A stretch of 64,000 nt of DNA, taken from NCBI RefSeq assembly GCF_021347895.1, contig NC_067127.1, positions 16,402,984 through 16,466,983 of the forward strand. The letters run 5' to 3'. The position numbers and the translations under genes were made by a program. Numbering within the stretch: the first letter of the stretch is position 1; each line of letters starts with the position of its first letter. Below are positions 35,710 through 47,500 of the stretch, piece by piece. This stretch comes from Acanthochromis polyacanthus (taxonomy: Eukaryota > Chordata > Actinopteri > Pomacentridae). The notes under the pieces are model-generated. The model searched no databases. It saw nothing but the letters and a program-made list of their open reading frames with translations, and had not been told where the DNA came from.

Positions 35710-36348
35710 GCATTAGTAAGTGATTTATTATCATTCATAAAGCTCTTAAAGGAGGCGGTACCAAAATCATGACAAACATAAGGCTACCTTACTGGGATAT
35801 GGTGCTTGCAGAGAAAATGTAGATTTAAAGCATGCCTAGCACTTCCTCTTCTGGCTTAACATACTTCAAAACCGTAATAATATGGTGCTTTAATACAATT
35901 CTCTGTAAAGAGGATATACTTTCTTAGAATCGGTGCATTTTGATCTTCCTAATAGGAGAGATTTGATAGTAGGGACATTGTTTAAGTTCCCCTCAGAGAC
36001 TATGGTGCTCATATTGCTGTTGATGCGACTCTTAAGTGCAACCAAAAAGTGGATGTGAAAGGCAAATCAACAACATGGAACAAGGACTTGGGTGAGAAGT
36101 GAGCTCGGTATAGCTTTGCCTAGAGTGACGAGAGGTCAAAAGTTTGCATTTCCACAAACGAAAGCAGTTCCTCTCTTCACTCTTTGTTTTCTAATAGTGG
36201 TTACTTCTAACATTGCAGGCATTTGTCAGTTTTGTTGAAAGAGTATTTATGATTTTATCCCTCTTACGCCCTATTTGTACATATGCATATTAAAAGCGTT
36301 TCGCTAATAATGTTCAGATAATTGATCAATATTTTTTTTGCAATTTTT

Positions 36349-36359
36349 AATAAAATAAA
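36349..36359 (+). terminator. Distal double polyadenylation signal of vit
   Basis: Two overlapping AATAAA hexamers about 1.28 kb after the vit stop, just before repeat-derived DNA begins; the likelier main site. Confidence 0.5.
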
Positions 36360-36429
36360 GAAAATGAAAAGAACTTAATAGCGGCTGTTTTTGCCTGGAT
36401 TTTTGTTGATCTGAATTATGGAAGCAAAT

Positions 36430-36600
36430 CTATGGAAGCAAATCACACTCATCAGATTCTAAATTTGAAAAGCTGCTGAATTTCTTCCTTTGAATTTTTT
36501 TGCATCAAAATTATGTATGTGAATTTTTTATGCCTGAATTTAGCTCATCATCAATATTCTAAAAACCAGTTAAAAACTTAATGTGTTCAAAATTTGCCAT
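36430..36600. repeat. Left arm of a long inverted repeat
   Basis: Reverse-complement of 39346-39514 with moderate divergence. Shared strings include 'ctatggaagcaaatca', 'agctgctgaatttctt' and 'tttatgcctgaatttagctc'. The arms are about 170 bases and enclose 2.7 kb of repeat-rich DNA. Confidence 0.85.
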
Positions 36601-36629
36601 AAAAAAAAATTCAATGTAAATGGTTGTAT

Positions 36630-36862
36630 TTATACAGTGCTTTTATCCAAAGCACTTTACACACACACACACTTACACACACACACACACACACACACGG
36701 CGGAAGCTGCCATGCAAGGCGCTAACCATGACCCACCAGGAGCAATTAGGGGTTCAGTGTCTTGCTCAGGGACACGTCGACATGAGCTTGACGGGCCGAG
36801 GATCAAACCAGCACCCTTCCAGTTACAAGACGGCCACTCTACCCACTGAGCCATGCCACGAG
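36630..36862 (-). mobile_element. tRNA-derived SINE with CA tail
   Basis: On the minus strand the sequence has a pol III A box (TGGCTCAGTGGGTAG; plus 36839-36853) and a B box (GGTTTGATCC; plus 36800-36809) at tRNA-like spacing, then a body with 'ccctgagcaagacactgaac', ending in a CA/GT microsatellite (36659-36698). This is a common teleost SINE-like repeat. Confidence 0.75.
36659..36698. repeat. (CA)n microsatellite
   Basis: Two CA runs, one interrupted, at the 3' side of the SINE. Confidence 0.9.
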
Positions 36863-36963
36863 TCCGCATTTTCTGTCCTACACGCTCTCCAGTCATTGCG
36901 CAGCTGTCAGGCTGGCTGTCTCTGAGTAACCACCTGTGTTGAAAGCCTGTGTAGCTGCCCTGG

Positions 36964-37060
36964 CAGTGGCAGATCTTCCATGGGGGCACGGGGGGGCAGT
37001 GGTCCTCCCGTGATCGGATTGGCCACCCCGTGTGCCCCCCAAAATTTTCGTTGAAAATTT
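36964..37060. repeat. Possible hAT-transposon end
   Basis: Begins CAGTGGCAGATCTTCCATGG followed by G-rich GGGGGCACG; fish hAT elements often begin CAGTGGCGG plus G/C-rich sequence. No matching right end was identified. Confidence 0.35.
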
Positions 37061-37674
37061 ACATTACTGATATTCAGATTTCCTACCCGTCTGAACGCAA
37101 CTTCGTTGTCCGACTGCACCTGAATGCACCAATGACGTTAGTTTGATCTTCTGTTTGTATTTTGGATTTGAAGAGGCTTTGAAGACGTTTCCTGATGCTG
37201 GAGGAGAAGAGGAGCAGCTTTGTACCTTTGCGGTAAGAAGACTGTTGCCGTTTCTCAGTATGTAACTGTCTGTACTTGGTTTTCATGTACTCATGAAACG
37301 TCATCATCAAGACTGCATTGGACCAGACTAGTGTGCATAGATATGAATCAGTAGATAGATATACATCTATGCCTGCAGCTCTCAGTGAACAGGAGGATTT
37401 TATTAGAGGAAGTCAGACACAGTCACACAGAGAAACATTAGAGCTCACGCTGAAATGGAGCTACATCTCTGTGTCTTGTAGAAGATTTATTTTAAAAGCT
37501 ACATGTGTGACGGTAATAATTTAAAAAAATCGCATAGAATAATATTTAATTGTACAAGTAAAAGTATAGTAATTTAAAAAAATGTTCAAATTCATATATG
37601 CTGCTAAAAAACAAAAAAACTAAAACAAAAAAAAAGTCATAGTAATATGTCAATTAAAAAAAGTCTATAGTATA

Positions 37675-38675
37675 GCATGTCGATCTAAAAACGTCAGAAT
37701 AGCCTTTGATCCACAAAACGTTATGTCCCGGCTGTCTGAAGTAGGTGATGAGCAACATAAAAACAGTCCAAACACTGGTTTCCAGAGGGTTAGACAAGTA
37801 TTTATTTGAAAGAGTAAGTTTACAACAACACAACATGTGAGGGGGTGAAAAGCAAATGGGTGTTAGTAAAATAAAAATAAATAAACAAAACTAAACTGAA
37901 TTTCACGCTGACATTGATGTAAATTCCAACCAGGAACAAAGTAAAAGATCATCAATACGAAAAAAAATACTCTTCCTGTTCACCTCTTAAAACCCCAAAA
38001 CACTAGCCTAGCCGCGCTAGACAACCCACGGCAACGAATTTAATTCTCTGCCAGGGTGGGTCTAGCTACCCTCGGTAAGCCTCGAGGTTGGATGCTCCTA
38101 AAACTGGCCGGACGAATCACCATGAAGTGTAGAGTCAGAAGGTGGGCGTAACTAAGTAACGACAGAGGCGCGACGATTTTGACAGAAACAACCGGAAACA
38201 ACTAGCCTAGCCGTGCTAGACAACACACGGCAACGAATTTAATTCTCTGCCAGGGTCGGGCAACAAAAATGACAACAGTCATTGAGCTCCATTAGCACCG
38301 ACTCTGAATAATCTTTCTGTTAACATGTCAGTAATATACTTGAACTTCACCGAACTCCCGCATCCTTTGATTTCCGATTTCTGATTTAGTTTAAAGTTGA
38401 AGCAGAAAGTTCACAAAGAAAGTTGAAAACCATCTTCTGATACCTGAAATCTCTGAGTTTTCACACAAAGAACACCTGAACATGTCAAACTGGTTTCATA
38501 GTAGAACTTTCACTGTAAAAACTTCATAGTATGGTGTGTTGCTCAAAAAACATTACGATCGCAGCTGTCTAGCGTCGCCGAGGAGCAACACACAAACAGG
38601 ACAAACGCTGGTTTCCAGGAGGTTAGGAGGCTATTGATTTGAAAGAGTAAGTTTATAACAACACAACATGTGAGC
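37675..38675. repeat. Direct-repeat array between the inverted arms
   Basis: Two sets of direct repeats are visible. Copies at about 37675-37847 and 38523-38675 share 'gaaagagtaagttta' and 'acaacacaacatgtgag', offset about 833 bases. A 58-base unit starting 'ctagcctagccg' occurs at 38003-38060 and 38202-38260, both copies containing 'caacgaatttaattctctgcc'. No coding frame. It looks like degraded transposon interior. Confidence 0.75.
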
Positions 38676-39345
38676 AGAAAAATCACAAAGTCTGTCTTTA
38701 GTTCAGCTGAAAATAGTATTTCTTGTCATTTTTACTGACCAGACTTTTCAGGAAGTAGATGAAGAATAACTAAAGCTCTCAAGTAGAAGTCCAACTTATT
38801 TTGGATCCTTGTGGAGAGTTTAATCTTAGAGTTTGTAAAGCTGTTGAGTTTTTAGAGTCACATGGATTGTTTTGACATTTAATAGAGAGTTTAGTGTCTG
38901 ATTGTAATTCTGTTCAGTGAATGGACAATTTAAGTTATGAAGATATGTTTTGTTTTTGCACTTTTTATTGTTTAGTTGGCTGATGTGGTCATCTTGAAGC
39001 TGTTGAGTGTGTGCATTAAAATCCTCCAAGACAAATGTTACAAAGCGGTTGCTGGAGTTATTTCAATTATGCATATATTTATGGAAAATACTGAAATGTG
39101 TTGTGCACATCCAGCCAGAGATCTTTCATCCATATTTTACATGAAGAACCATTTTCAATACTGCCTGCCTTTGCTCTGTTTTTTTTCAGATTTTTTTTTA
39201 AGCTCAATGTTTCTTTTAATCGTCACTTAATGTTATCTCTATAATAAGAATTTAACAGGCAAAATTCTCTTAAATTACACCAGAATGCAGGAAATAGGAT
39301 CAACAATTTTCCAAATTTTCTGGAGTAGAGCCCCCAATTTTTTTG

Positions 39346-39514
39346 ATGGTGAATTTTTAACACATTGAATTTTTTACTGGTTTTTAGAATTTTGATGAGC
39401 TAAATTCAGGCATAAAAAATTGAAATACATAATTTTGATGCAAAAAAAAATCTAAGTAAGAAATTCAGCAGCTATTAAAATTCAGAATGTGATGATTCTG
39501 ATTTGCTTCCATAG
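39346..39514. repeat. Right arm of the long inverted repeat
   Basis: Inverted counterpart of 36430-36600, directly abutting the second copy of the CTCCTGTT-type DNA element. Confidence 0.85.
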
Positions 39515-39932
39515 TCCTGCAGGTCCAAATTGACCTGTTTTAGTTTGAAAATTTGTGGAAAAAACATTTTTACAGTGAAACTTCTGATGTCCACATTTTC
39601 AATATTTTGGGAAATCTTTGAACATTTTTTGGTGGCCAAAAAACAAAGTGTTAAAAATGTTTCTTCAAGAACATTCACAAAAAAAAAAACAAAAACAAAA
39701 CAGTAATCATTTTATATATTTTTAGGATTTTTTTGGAAGATGTTTACTCATTTTTTGAAAATATTTACAAGAATTTTCTTGCCAAATTTGGGAGATTTTT
39801 TTCCAAATAAAACTTTTAAGAAATTATTGGAATTTTCTCCCTGAAGGTTTTGCTAATTTTCAGAATTTTGGGATTTTTTTCAGACAAGAAATATTTTATG
39901 GTACCTGTAAACGAGGATAACAGGAGGGTTAA
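39515..39932 (-). mobile_element. Non-autonomous DNA element, copy B (reverse orientation)
   Basis: Reverse-complement relative of 31695-32244. Its right side ends GAGGATAACAGGAGGGTTAA, the mirror of the TTAACCCTCCTGTT-type terminus. The other terminus is replaced by the inverted-repeat arm at 39514. Confidence 0.75.
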
Positions 39933-40714
39933 TGGTGAGTTTTTAAAAATGTAAAAAAAAAAAAAAAAGAAAATATCTGGGGCTCAAGTTGTAGTCCACA
40001 GTATCACTCATCGGATCCATTTCAGTTACCTGATTTGACTACAGAGATCTTTCTGGAAACAGCTTTTAATGTCTGTAAAATGACCAACATCAGAGCCCAA
40101 TTAACATTTTACAGCAGGTTTTATTTTGAACATACTTCCATATACAAACCAGTGACTGAGAAAATGGCTCATTTGAAGCTGTACTCCACATGTACAACAT
40201 CTTGATTGACTTTTTTTTTTTACCTCCTCAGTTTACAGTAAACTGGACTTGCAGGACATTTCTCTTCCCTCAGTGTTGGATGGTTAACTCAATGTTTCAA
40301 ATAGTCCTAAAGTACTGCACTAATTTCCTGCTAAACACTGGACTACTGTAAATATCAGGACGTGATACATCACATTGTAGTCAAGCATGTCCACACAACT
40401 GGGGAAAACTACATACAGTACAAGCCATTCAATTCAAACAAGAGCAAACTGGCCAAAATCAGTTAGTTATTCCTAAGATTGACAACTAAGAACCAAGTTT
40501 GAATTGTAATTATATAACCAAGATGGTTTACTTTGGACACATATGTTTGTAATCTTACTTCTGAAGTGTACAATTACTTGAATCTAACAAACAGGCAATA
40601 TATTTAATGGTCTGTATCACTCTACCAGCTTTGCCTTGAAATGCACAAAACTGATTCCCCAACCACACTTGTCAAAAAGGAGCACTCAAACTCACGCTGC
40701 ACAGTAAATTTTAA

Positions 40715-41508
40715 GACTGAATATATATTTTGTTTATTATAAGCATTTGTAATTTTACATCCAATGTTAAAATCGACAACATTGTGACAACCGGCTCCAA
40801 TTCTCCACCGTCCCCTCCCTCCCTGTTCCCCAAAACAAGCTTGTTAAAATAACATTTTTCAAGACCTTTTTAAAGCAAAGGCACATTTGTCAATACGTGT
40901 TTTAAAAAAGAAAATAAAGGCAGGCCAGCGAGCAGAGTCAGTCTGGGAAGCAGAGAAAAGGAAGTGAGAGGCTTCCACGACAGCTCCAGCCAGCCTTCAG
41001 TACCCCACGTTTCTAGAACAAACACAACACAAAACCTGACTTGGAGTAAAGGGCCTGGACCTGGTTTGTCTGAGAGGGAAGGTCGAGGGCCTGAGGGATC
41101 TGGGGTGAGCGTGAAGCCACGGGGGCAGAAGAAGAAGGAGCTTAAAACCTCATTTCTCCACTCCACACTAACACTTGTCCTGAGCCTCCTAGCTATGGAG
41201 GTTAAGTTTTAGTCTGTCTGCAGGGGCGCTGTGGCCGGTCACACCCAGGCCTGCCTGGATGGTAGATGGGGGACCAGAGAGCAGTTCTCCTCCTGACTGG
41301 CCTCCCTGCCGACCCTTTCTGTGGACAGTCACAGCCCGTTTGAGGCTAGCGGCTACATAGTCTGCCAGTCCGACAGGAGACCAGTGGGCTGTGTGAGGTG
41401 GGACTGGACCCCTGCCTGAAGGTCCTTCCCCTGCTGTGTCTCTATTGGTCCCTGATCATGGGAGGCTGAGTCAGAGAGCGGGGCTGTGGGGAGAGACGCA
41501 GCTCCGCG
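40715..41508 (-). other. strn: strn 3' untranslated region (predicted)
   Basis: Non-coding sequence after the striatin TGA, moderately GC-rich near the stop. The end is inferred from the hexamer at 40733. Confidence 0.55.
40733..40738 (-). terminator. Polyadenylation signal of strn (AATAAA on minus strand)
   Basis: TTTATT on the plus strand, about 770 bases beyond the striatin stop codon. Confidence 0.5.
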
Positions 41509-44500
41509 TCATACAAACACCTTCGCGAGAGCATCTGCGCCGGCGCTGGCAATGTAGCATTTAGACGGATGAAATGCCACGTCGTGGATTGATTCCTCAA
41601 ACTTCTTTCTGTGGGCTGTGAATTCCTGGATGCAGGTTTTACTCTCCAGGTTCCACAGACGAATGGAGCAGTCATGACCTGTGGAGAAAACGACGAGTTA
41701 CAAGTGATACAGCACTGAACACGCTGTGATTTCTAAAGAAAGTCTATTAAATATCTGTAAGTATGAACCACTTCCTCGGTGGTACACATGATGATATTAG
41801 GGTATCTGGGAAAATCTTCTTAAGTTTAAGCTGAATCCTCTGAATCCCCAGCAGTTTCTGGGCATTTTTCGCTCCTGTCGCATCTGTAATCACTGTGGGC
41901 TCATTTTTCACTGTAATAAGAAGTCCTGCACCTCAACAGAGCCATGGCTAGAAGTAGAGAGAACTTAGAAAGCTCCTCTATGCAGTATAACAAAGTTATA
42001 AAGTCATAACTCATAACATGGTGAAAGATGACTTTCTTTGAATATTCATTTTTAAAAGAAGTTCACAAACCCTGGAATGAACATTAAACATTTTTCCAAG
42101 TGCTAACAGTTGAGAAAAAAATATGGTTCTACATATTATAGATATTTTTTTGAGTTACATTCTTCATTTGTTTACATGTCTGCTCTGTGTAAACTCAGCC
42201 AAAATGTCCCATAATTTTGCTGGGACGTTTTGTGTTGGTTACAACTGAATCCACCACGGACGGCTTCTTGATTTTGCCGAGGAACACAGAATTTTTTTCT
42301 TCTTCTGTGTAATTTCATTTGGTAAGTGGAAATCGTTTATTTTTACAGAGTTTCTAAAAATAGATACACAGTAATTTTGATGAAATGTCTAGATTTTTTA
42401 TTTTTTTTAGATTTGGTTGTTAAACATGATTAGTTCATGAAAGTGTTTTCTATTAAAGTTTAAAATCTGACAATTCTTTCTGTTTTCATGGTTTCTTGCT
42501 GTAATAAATAGTGTAACTTTGGCAATCTTAGAAAAAAATTATCACACTTGTAACACCTGCCAAAGGGTTTTGGTTTCAGAAGGTTAAATGTAAGAAACTG
42601 TATAATGATTTTGGCATGTAACAATGAGTTAATCAAACCTTTTACCTGTAAAAATTACTTTAACATGCTTAATTTACATTAGCATGTAAAAAGTTGAAAT
42701 GTTATTAACTTTTTACAGAAAAAATGATGTAAAATATTCAGCTGTGAACATCAGATTTCATTCAGACTATGACTGAGGGAGCATGCTCCTTGTCACATTT
42801 AGATTATCTGTGACTAAATCTGTCATCTCATTACACACTTAGGGTAGACATATTGTATGTAGTTCAGACAGCAAAATTCAAATTCTGAAAAAGTTATACC
42901 CTCTGCTTCATTCCCATGCAAAATAAACATTAAGAGGAAATTTACAGCAAAACACATTTTTGGGCCAAGATTTTTCATATTTGCTAAATATTATAACAGT
43001 CACTGCCCGATTGAATCTGAGGAAACCAACCTATCAATGAACTCATGTATAAAGAAGACAGATAAGTTGGGCCTAGCAGAAGGAGAAACTTGTTCAAAGC
43101 TACTTACTGCCTGACATGAGATAAAGTCCATTAGGATCCACAGCTAAACTGGTGACAGCATCCAGGTGGGCCACCATGGAGTGGATCAGCTTCCCGCTGT
43201 TGTTGTCAAAGAACTTTATGTGCCTGTCCTCCTGCGCAGTGATGGTGATGGGAAGCGTGGGGTGACTGAGGACCTTATTGATCTGACAGGGAGTGCCTGG
43301 ATAAAAACAGACAAGTCCATTACTCTTCACACAGCAGGAGCGAGTTTGTAGAGTAACTTTAGTGACAGTCAGCCAGAAAGAATAAGGTAGAAGTTTTCAG
43401 TTGGGTGTGAGGCGTGATAACTTTAGCTTTACCTTTTATCTCATGCAGTGTGGGAATACCTCATGAGCTGGGTCGTTGTTGATGCAGACAAAATTATCTA
43501 TCTATCTCTAGATTTATTGTATAGACTAAACAATATAAATATTATGACTATTATATTCTTATTATTATATTAATATAGCCACAAAGGAGAAAAACTGTGT
43601 TTATCATCAAACACACATTTGCCACCACTCCAACTGTCTTTCCTAAAGCCACCACTAGATGTTAGTAAAGAGCTTTTCTTCTGACAACTCCTTCATCCCT
43701 GTCCATTTCAACACTGCAGCTGAATACACAGGTGGTATACCTGAAAACAATTTGTTAGCATTAGCTTAGCTTGGAAACCAATAAAGAGTCTTCTGTGGCC
43801 TTAATGCTGTTTCAGATGCAAACAAGCCCTGCAGTCAAACCCCAAATACTAATATAAAGTGTTTGCTTCCACCGCTATCATGCAGTGTTTTAGGTTCAAC
43901 CCAGTCTCGAGACACATCAGAACCTACCTGGCTCCAAATTGGACTCCAGGCTAAGGACTAGCTGGCTGGTCTCCATGTTGAAGAGGCCGATCTGCCCATT
44001 TGTGAAGGATGTGACCAGATGAGCTGGTTCACTGCACACCAAGTCTACCGAGGAGGGAATTCCCATCTCTGGAGCAGAGAGAAGCACAGAAAGGCATGTT
44101 TAAATAATTCATTTTAGAAATATCTGAAACATCTTAAATCATGAATCAAAGTAGTACTTTTGTTTTCGTTGAATACTGCGAGGGCGGGGGAGGTGGTGTT
44201 GGCGTCCCACAGTCTCACGGTTCCATCTGCAGAGCAGGAGAGGAGGCGCTGGTGGGCGCTGCTGTACACCAACCCCCAAACTGAGTCAGTGTGTCCACTC
44301 AGCGCTCCACGCAGCACTGATGGGTCTGTCACAGAAAACATTACATCAGTTCCTCTGATTTGATTTCACAATCTTTAGATTCAAACAAAGCACTCAATGC
44401 TGTTACCGTAGGAGTCGTAGGGATCGATGTTGGGGTTGGGGGTGTTCCAGGACTGAATAGTTCCATCAACCCCTCCACTGAAACACTGCTCCCCTGTACT

Positions 44501-47500
44501 GCTCATCACCACACTCAGCACAGCTCCCCTGTAGTTTAAATAAAGAAGAATTTTTATTATTCATTATAAAATCAAAACCATCGCAGAGAAAACGTTTTTA
44601 TTCATGTGAACCATTTTTACCTGTGGGCCCTGAAAGTGTAGATCGGTTCCACATCTAAAGATGTGCTCCTGTTGAAAAACAATGTGTCTATTAGTGTAAC
44701 ATACAAAACCAAACAGCATTGATACGTAAATATTTGTCAACAATTTGCTTTAAAGGTTTAAATGATTATCATTGGTGTTAAAACACACAAAGCTATAAAT
44801 GGATCAGCTGCTAAACCAGCGGTGCTTCGCTTTGCGGTCTCATTTTCTTATTCCGGATTCTCTTGACTTTAAAATGACTTCAGTCTCTAAAAATAACACA
44901 CAGCATTACTACAGACTGTGTGTGGGCTGCAGAGTTGTGACACGACATAACGAATCCTGTGAGGCAAAGTGTCGTCAGTTCTTTGTCACATGGGGACTAT
45001 TTCCTGTCTATCATGTGACGGTGCAGAAACAAAGACAAGCTTCACTCCTCCTGGGGCTGTAATCAAACAACTGAGCTGTGCTGCCTCAGAAACAAGGAGG
45101 CTTCATGAGACACAGTGAGGCGTCTCTAATGGAACTGATAAAGGATGACTCGACTGAAAACAAATATACTTAATTATTAAATTTAAAACTGTTCATTTTG
45201 AACAGAGATGAATAAGGATAAGGACGGGGTAGTGGTAATGGTGGGGAAAGATCGACTCACTTTTTGGCAGGAGCTGTCTTTTGCAGGTTCCACATCTTGA
45301 GCGTGTGGTCTTCTGAAGCCGTGACCAGGACGGGCTCCACAGGGTGGAAGGCCAGAGCACGGATCCCATCAAAATGACTCCGCAGGGTGAATTTGGGATT
45401 CCATGTTTTCCTCATTGCATCCTTATTGTTGCCAATCTGAAGAGAAAACATCAGAGCTCAACATCCAACCAACAGTGATCAGAAAATGTAATCCATACTA
45501 GAACAGAAATGAAGTAAAAGGTGAGATTATAAAGCTCAAAAGGTGTGTAATTTATCTGTAAGTTTGCAATCAGCAACTCAATCATCTTTAATGCCTTTTC
45601 TTCATTGACACCGTTTTATTTTTTTGTATATTTTGATAAACATCCTGTAACCCGCTGAACTCCAAGCAGTTTCTAGGCTGATTTCACTGCGACATAATGT
45701 CCTGGAAAGAGCCCAGCCATTGCTAGAGGCAGAGAGAACTCAATCTCTTTTGTGCAGTGTAACAAATGACATAATACCAGTGGTTCAGAGGGTGAATCAC
45801 ATGTTCCTTTAACAGACACTAATATCAGTCAGCTTTAAAAAGCCTTCCACAGCCTGGTTCTAGCTACGGTATATGACCTTGACATTACAAACACCGGGGT
45901 GACCGGGCGTTCTCTGTAGCTGCACCCAGGCTCTGGAACAAGCTCCCCCCGACACGTGCACCATCACTGACCTGGGTGGTTTTAAATCCAAACTCTAAAC
46001 CTTCCTGTTTGAAATGGCCTTTCATACCTTGTGGGATGGTGACATTTTATTACTTTTATTTCTTTTAGATGTTATATTTTAGTGCTGTTTTATACCTGTT
46101 TATCTTATTGTTTTATTGTATGTTTTACGGGCTGCACAGTGGCGTGGTGGTTAGCAGTTCTCGCCTTGCAGCTAGAAGATCCTCGGTTCAAATCCCGGCC
46201 TTCCAGGGATCTTTCTGCATGGAGTTTGCATGTTCTCCCTGTGCATGTGTGGGTTTCCTCTGGGTTCTCCAGCTTCCTCTCACAGTCCAAAAATATGCTG
46301 AGGTTAATTGATTACACTAAAATTGCCCATAGGTGTGAGTGTGACTGTTTGTCCTGTTTTAAGTTACTGTATTGTTTTTTAGTTGTTTTCTTGTTGTTGT
46401 TTTCTTTACTGTGAAGCACTTTGGGTTGTTGTAAAGGGCTATACAAATAAAATAAACTTTGATTACTGTTGTATATGTGATCTCAAGAAACAACCAAACA
46501 AAAAAATCCTGATATCATCACTCCACTTTCAAAGCAGCTTTCCTGACACGTTCGTAAAAATAGCCGTTTGATATGCAAACAACAAATTCTCAGCATGTGG
46601 TTTAGGAAATCTGATGCAGATTAGACAAAGAAGGTGAGATGGCCGTGTCTCATGAGGCCTCAATGACAACATGAACAGAAATAATGTTCCCCAGACACAA
46701 CGTCCCATGGCTCCTAAAACGCAATCTGCTTCTTCATACTCACATCATATGCCAGACTGTCGGCCTCGTTGGCCACAGTGAGTCCAGCCAGCTCCCCCAG
46801 GCCCAGCTCGCTCTCCATGGCCTCATCTGTGCCCATAATGAATGACTTCCCTGAGGTGGCCGGGAAGGTCAGCGCTTCAACTAGGGAGGAAATGACACGG
46901 TTAGAAAGGAATTAAGGGAATGTAAAACGCCCTAACAAACAGTTAATCTATTAGTATTTTTTCTGGTGTACCTTCATCTGTTCGGTTTCCTTCGTGTTCG
47001 TTGAATCGAGCAACATTGGGTCGGGACTGAGGGGTGGATGGAGGCTGCATGTGGGGCAAGTCCTCTGCATCTCTCAGGTTGGCCAGCATGTCCTGCAGCT
47101 TGGACCGGTTGGGCCCTGTTTAACAAGTCAGGTCAACAGTTACCAAACACACATGCAGCCATGGAGAGTGGAGAAAAAGAAACATAAAACAATAGAAATA
47201 AAAACCAAGAAACTGTGAGTACAGGCTGAAAGAGAGAACATATGAATATGGAAGAAAAGCAGCACTGAAAGGGAAGAAATCAAATCAAATTATAGAATGT
47301 AAAAGAAGAGAAAATAAAGAGAAGTCACCAGCAATATCCTTGTTAAATAAAGAGGTAGACAGAGGCACATTCATCGTTAAATGTAGGCTGTGTGGAGAGA
47401 ACAACTTAAGATCGAGATGGATTTTGGGAGCTCTCAGCCAAGCAGAAATATTAGGTGATCGATTATAGAGGTTTATTTTTTGACTGTAAAGCTTTCCCCG

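Larger units (their letters stand above)
35065..36380 (+). other. vit: vit 3' untranslated region (predicted)
   Basis: Non-coding, A/T-rich sequence after the vit TGA. Two possible ends are given by AATAAA hexamers at 35704 and 36349. The exact extent is inferred. Confidence 0.6.
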
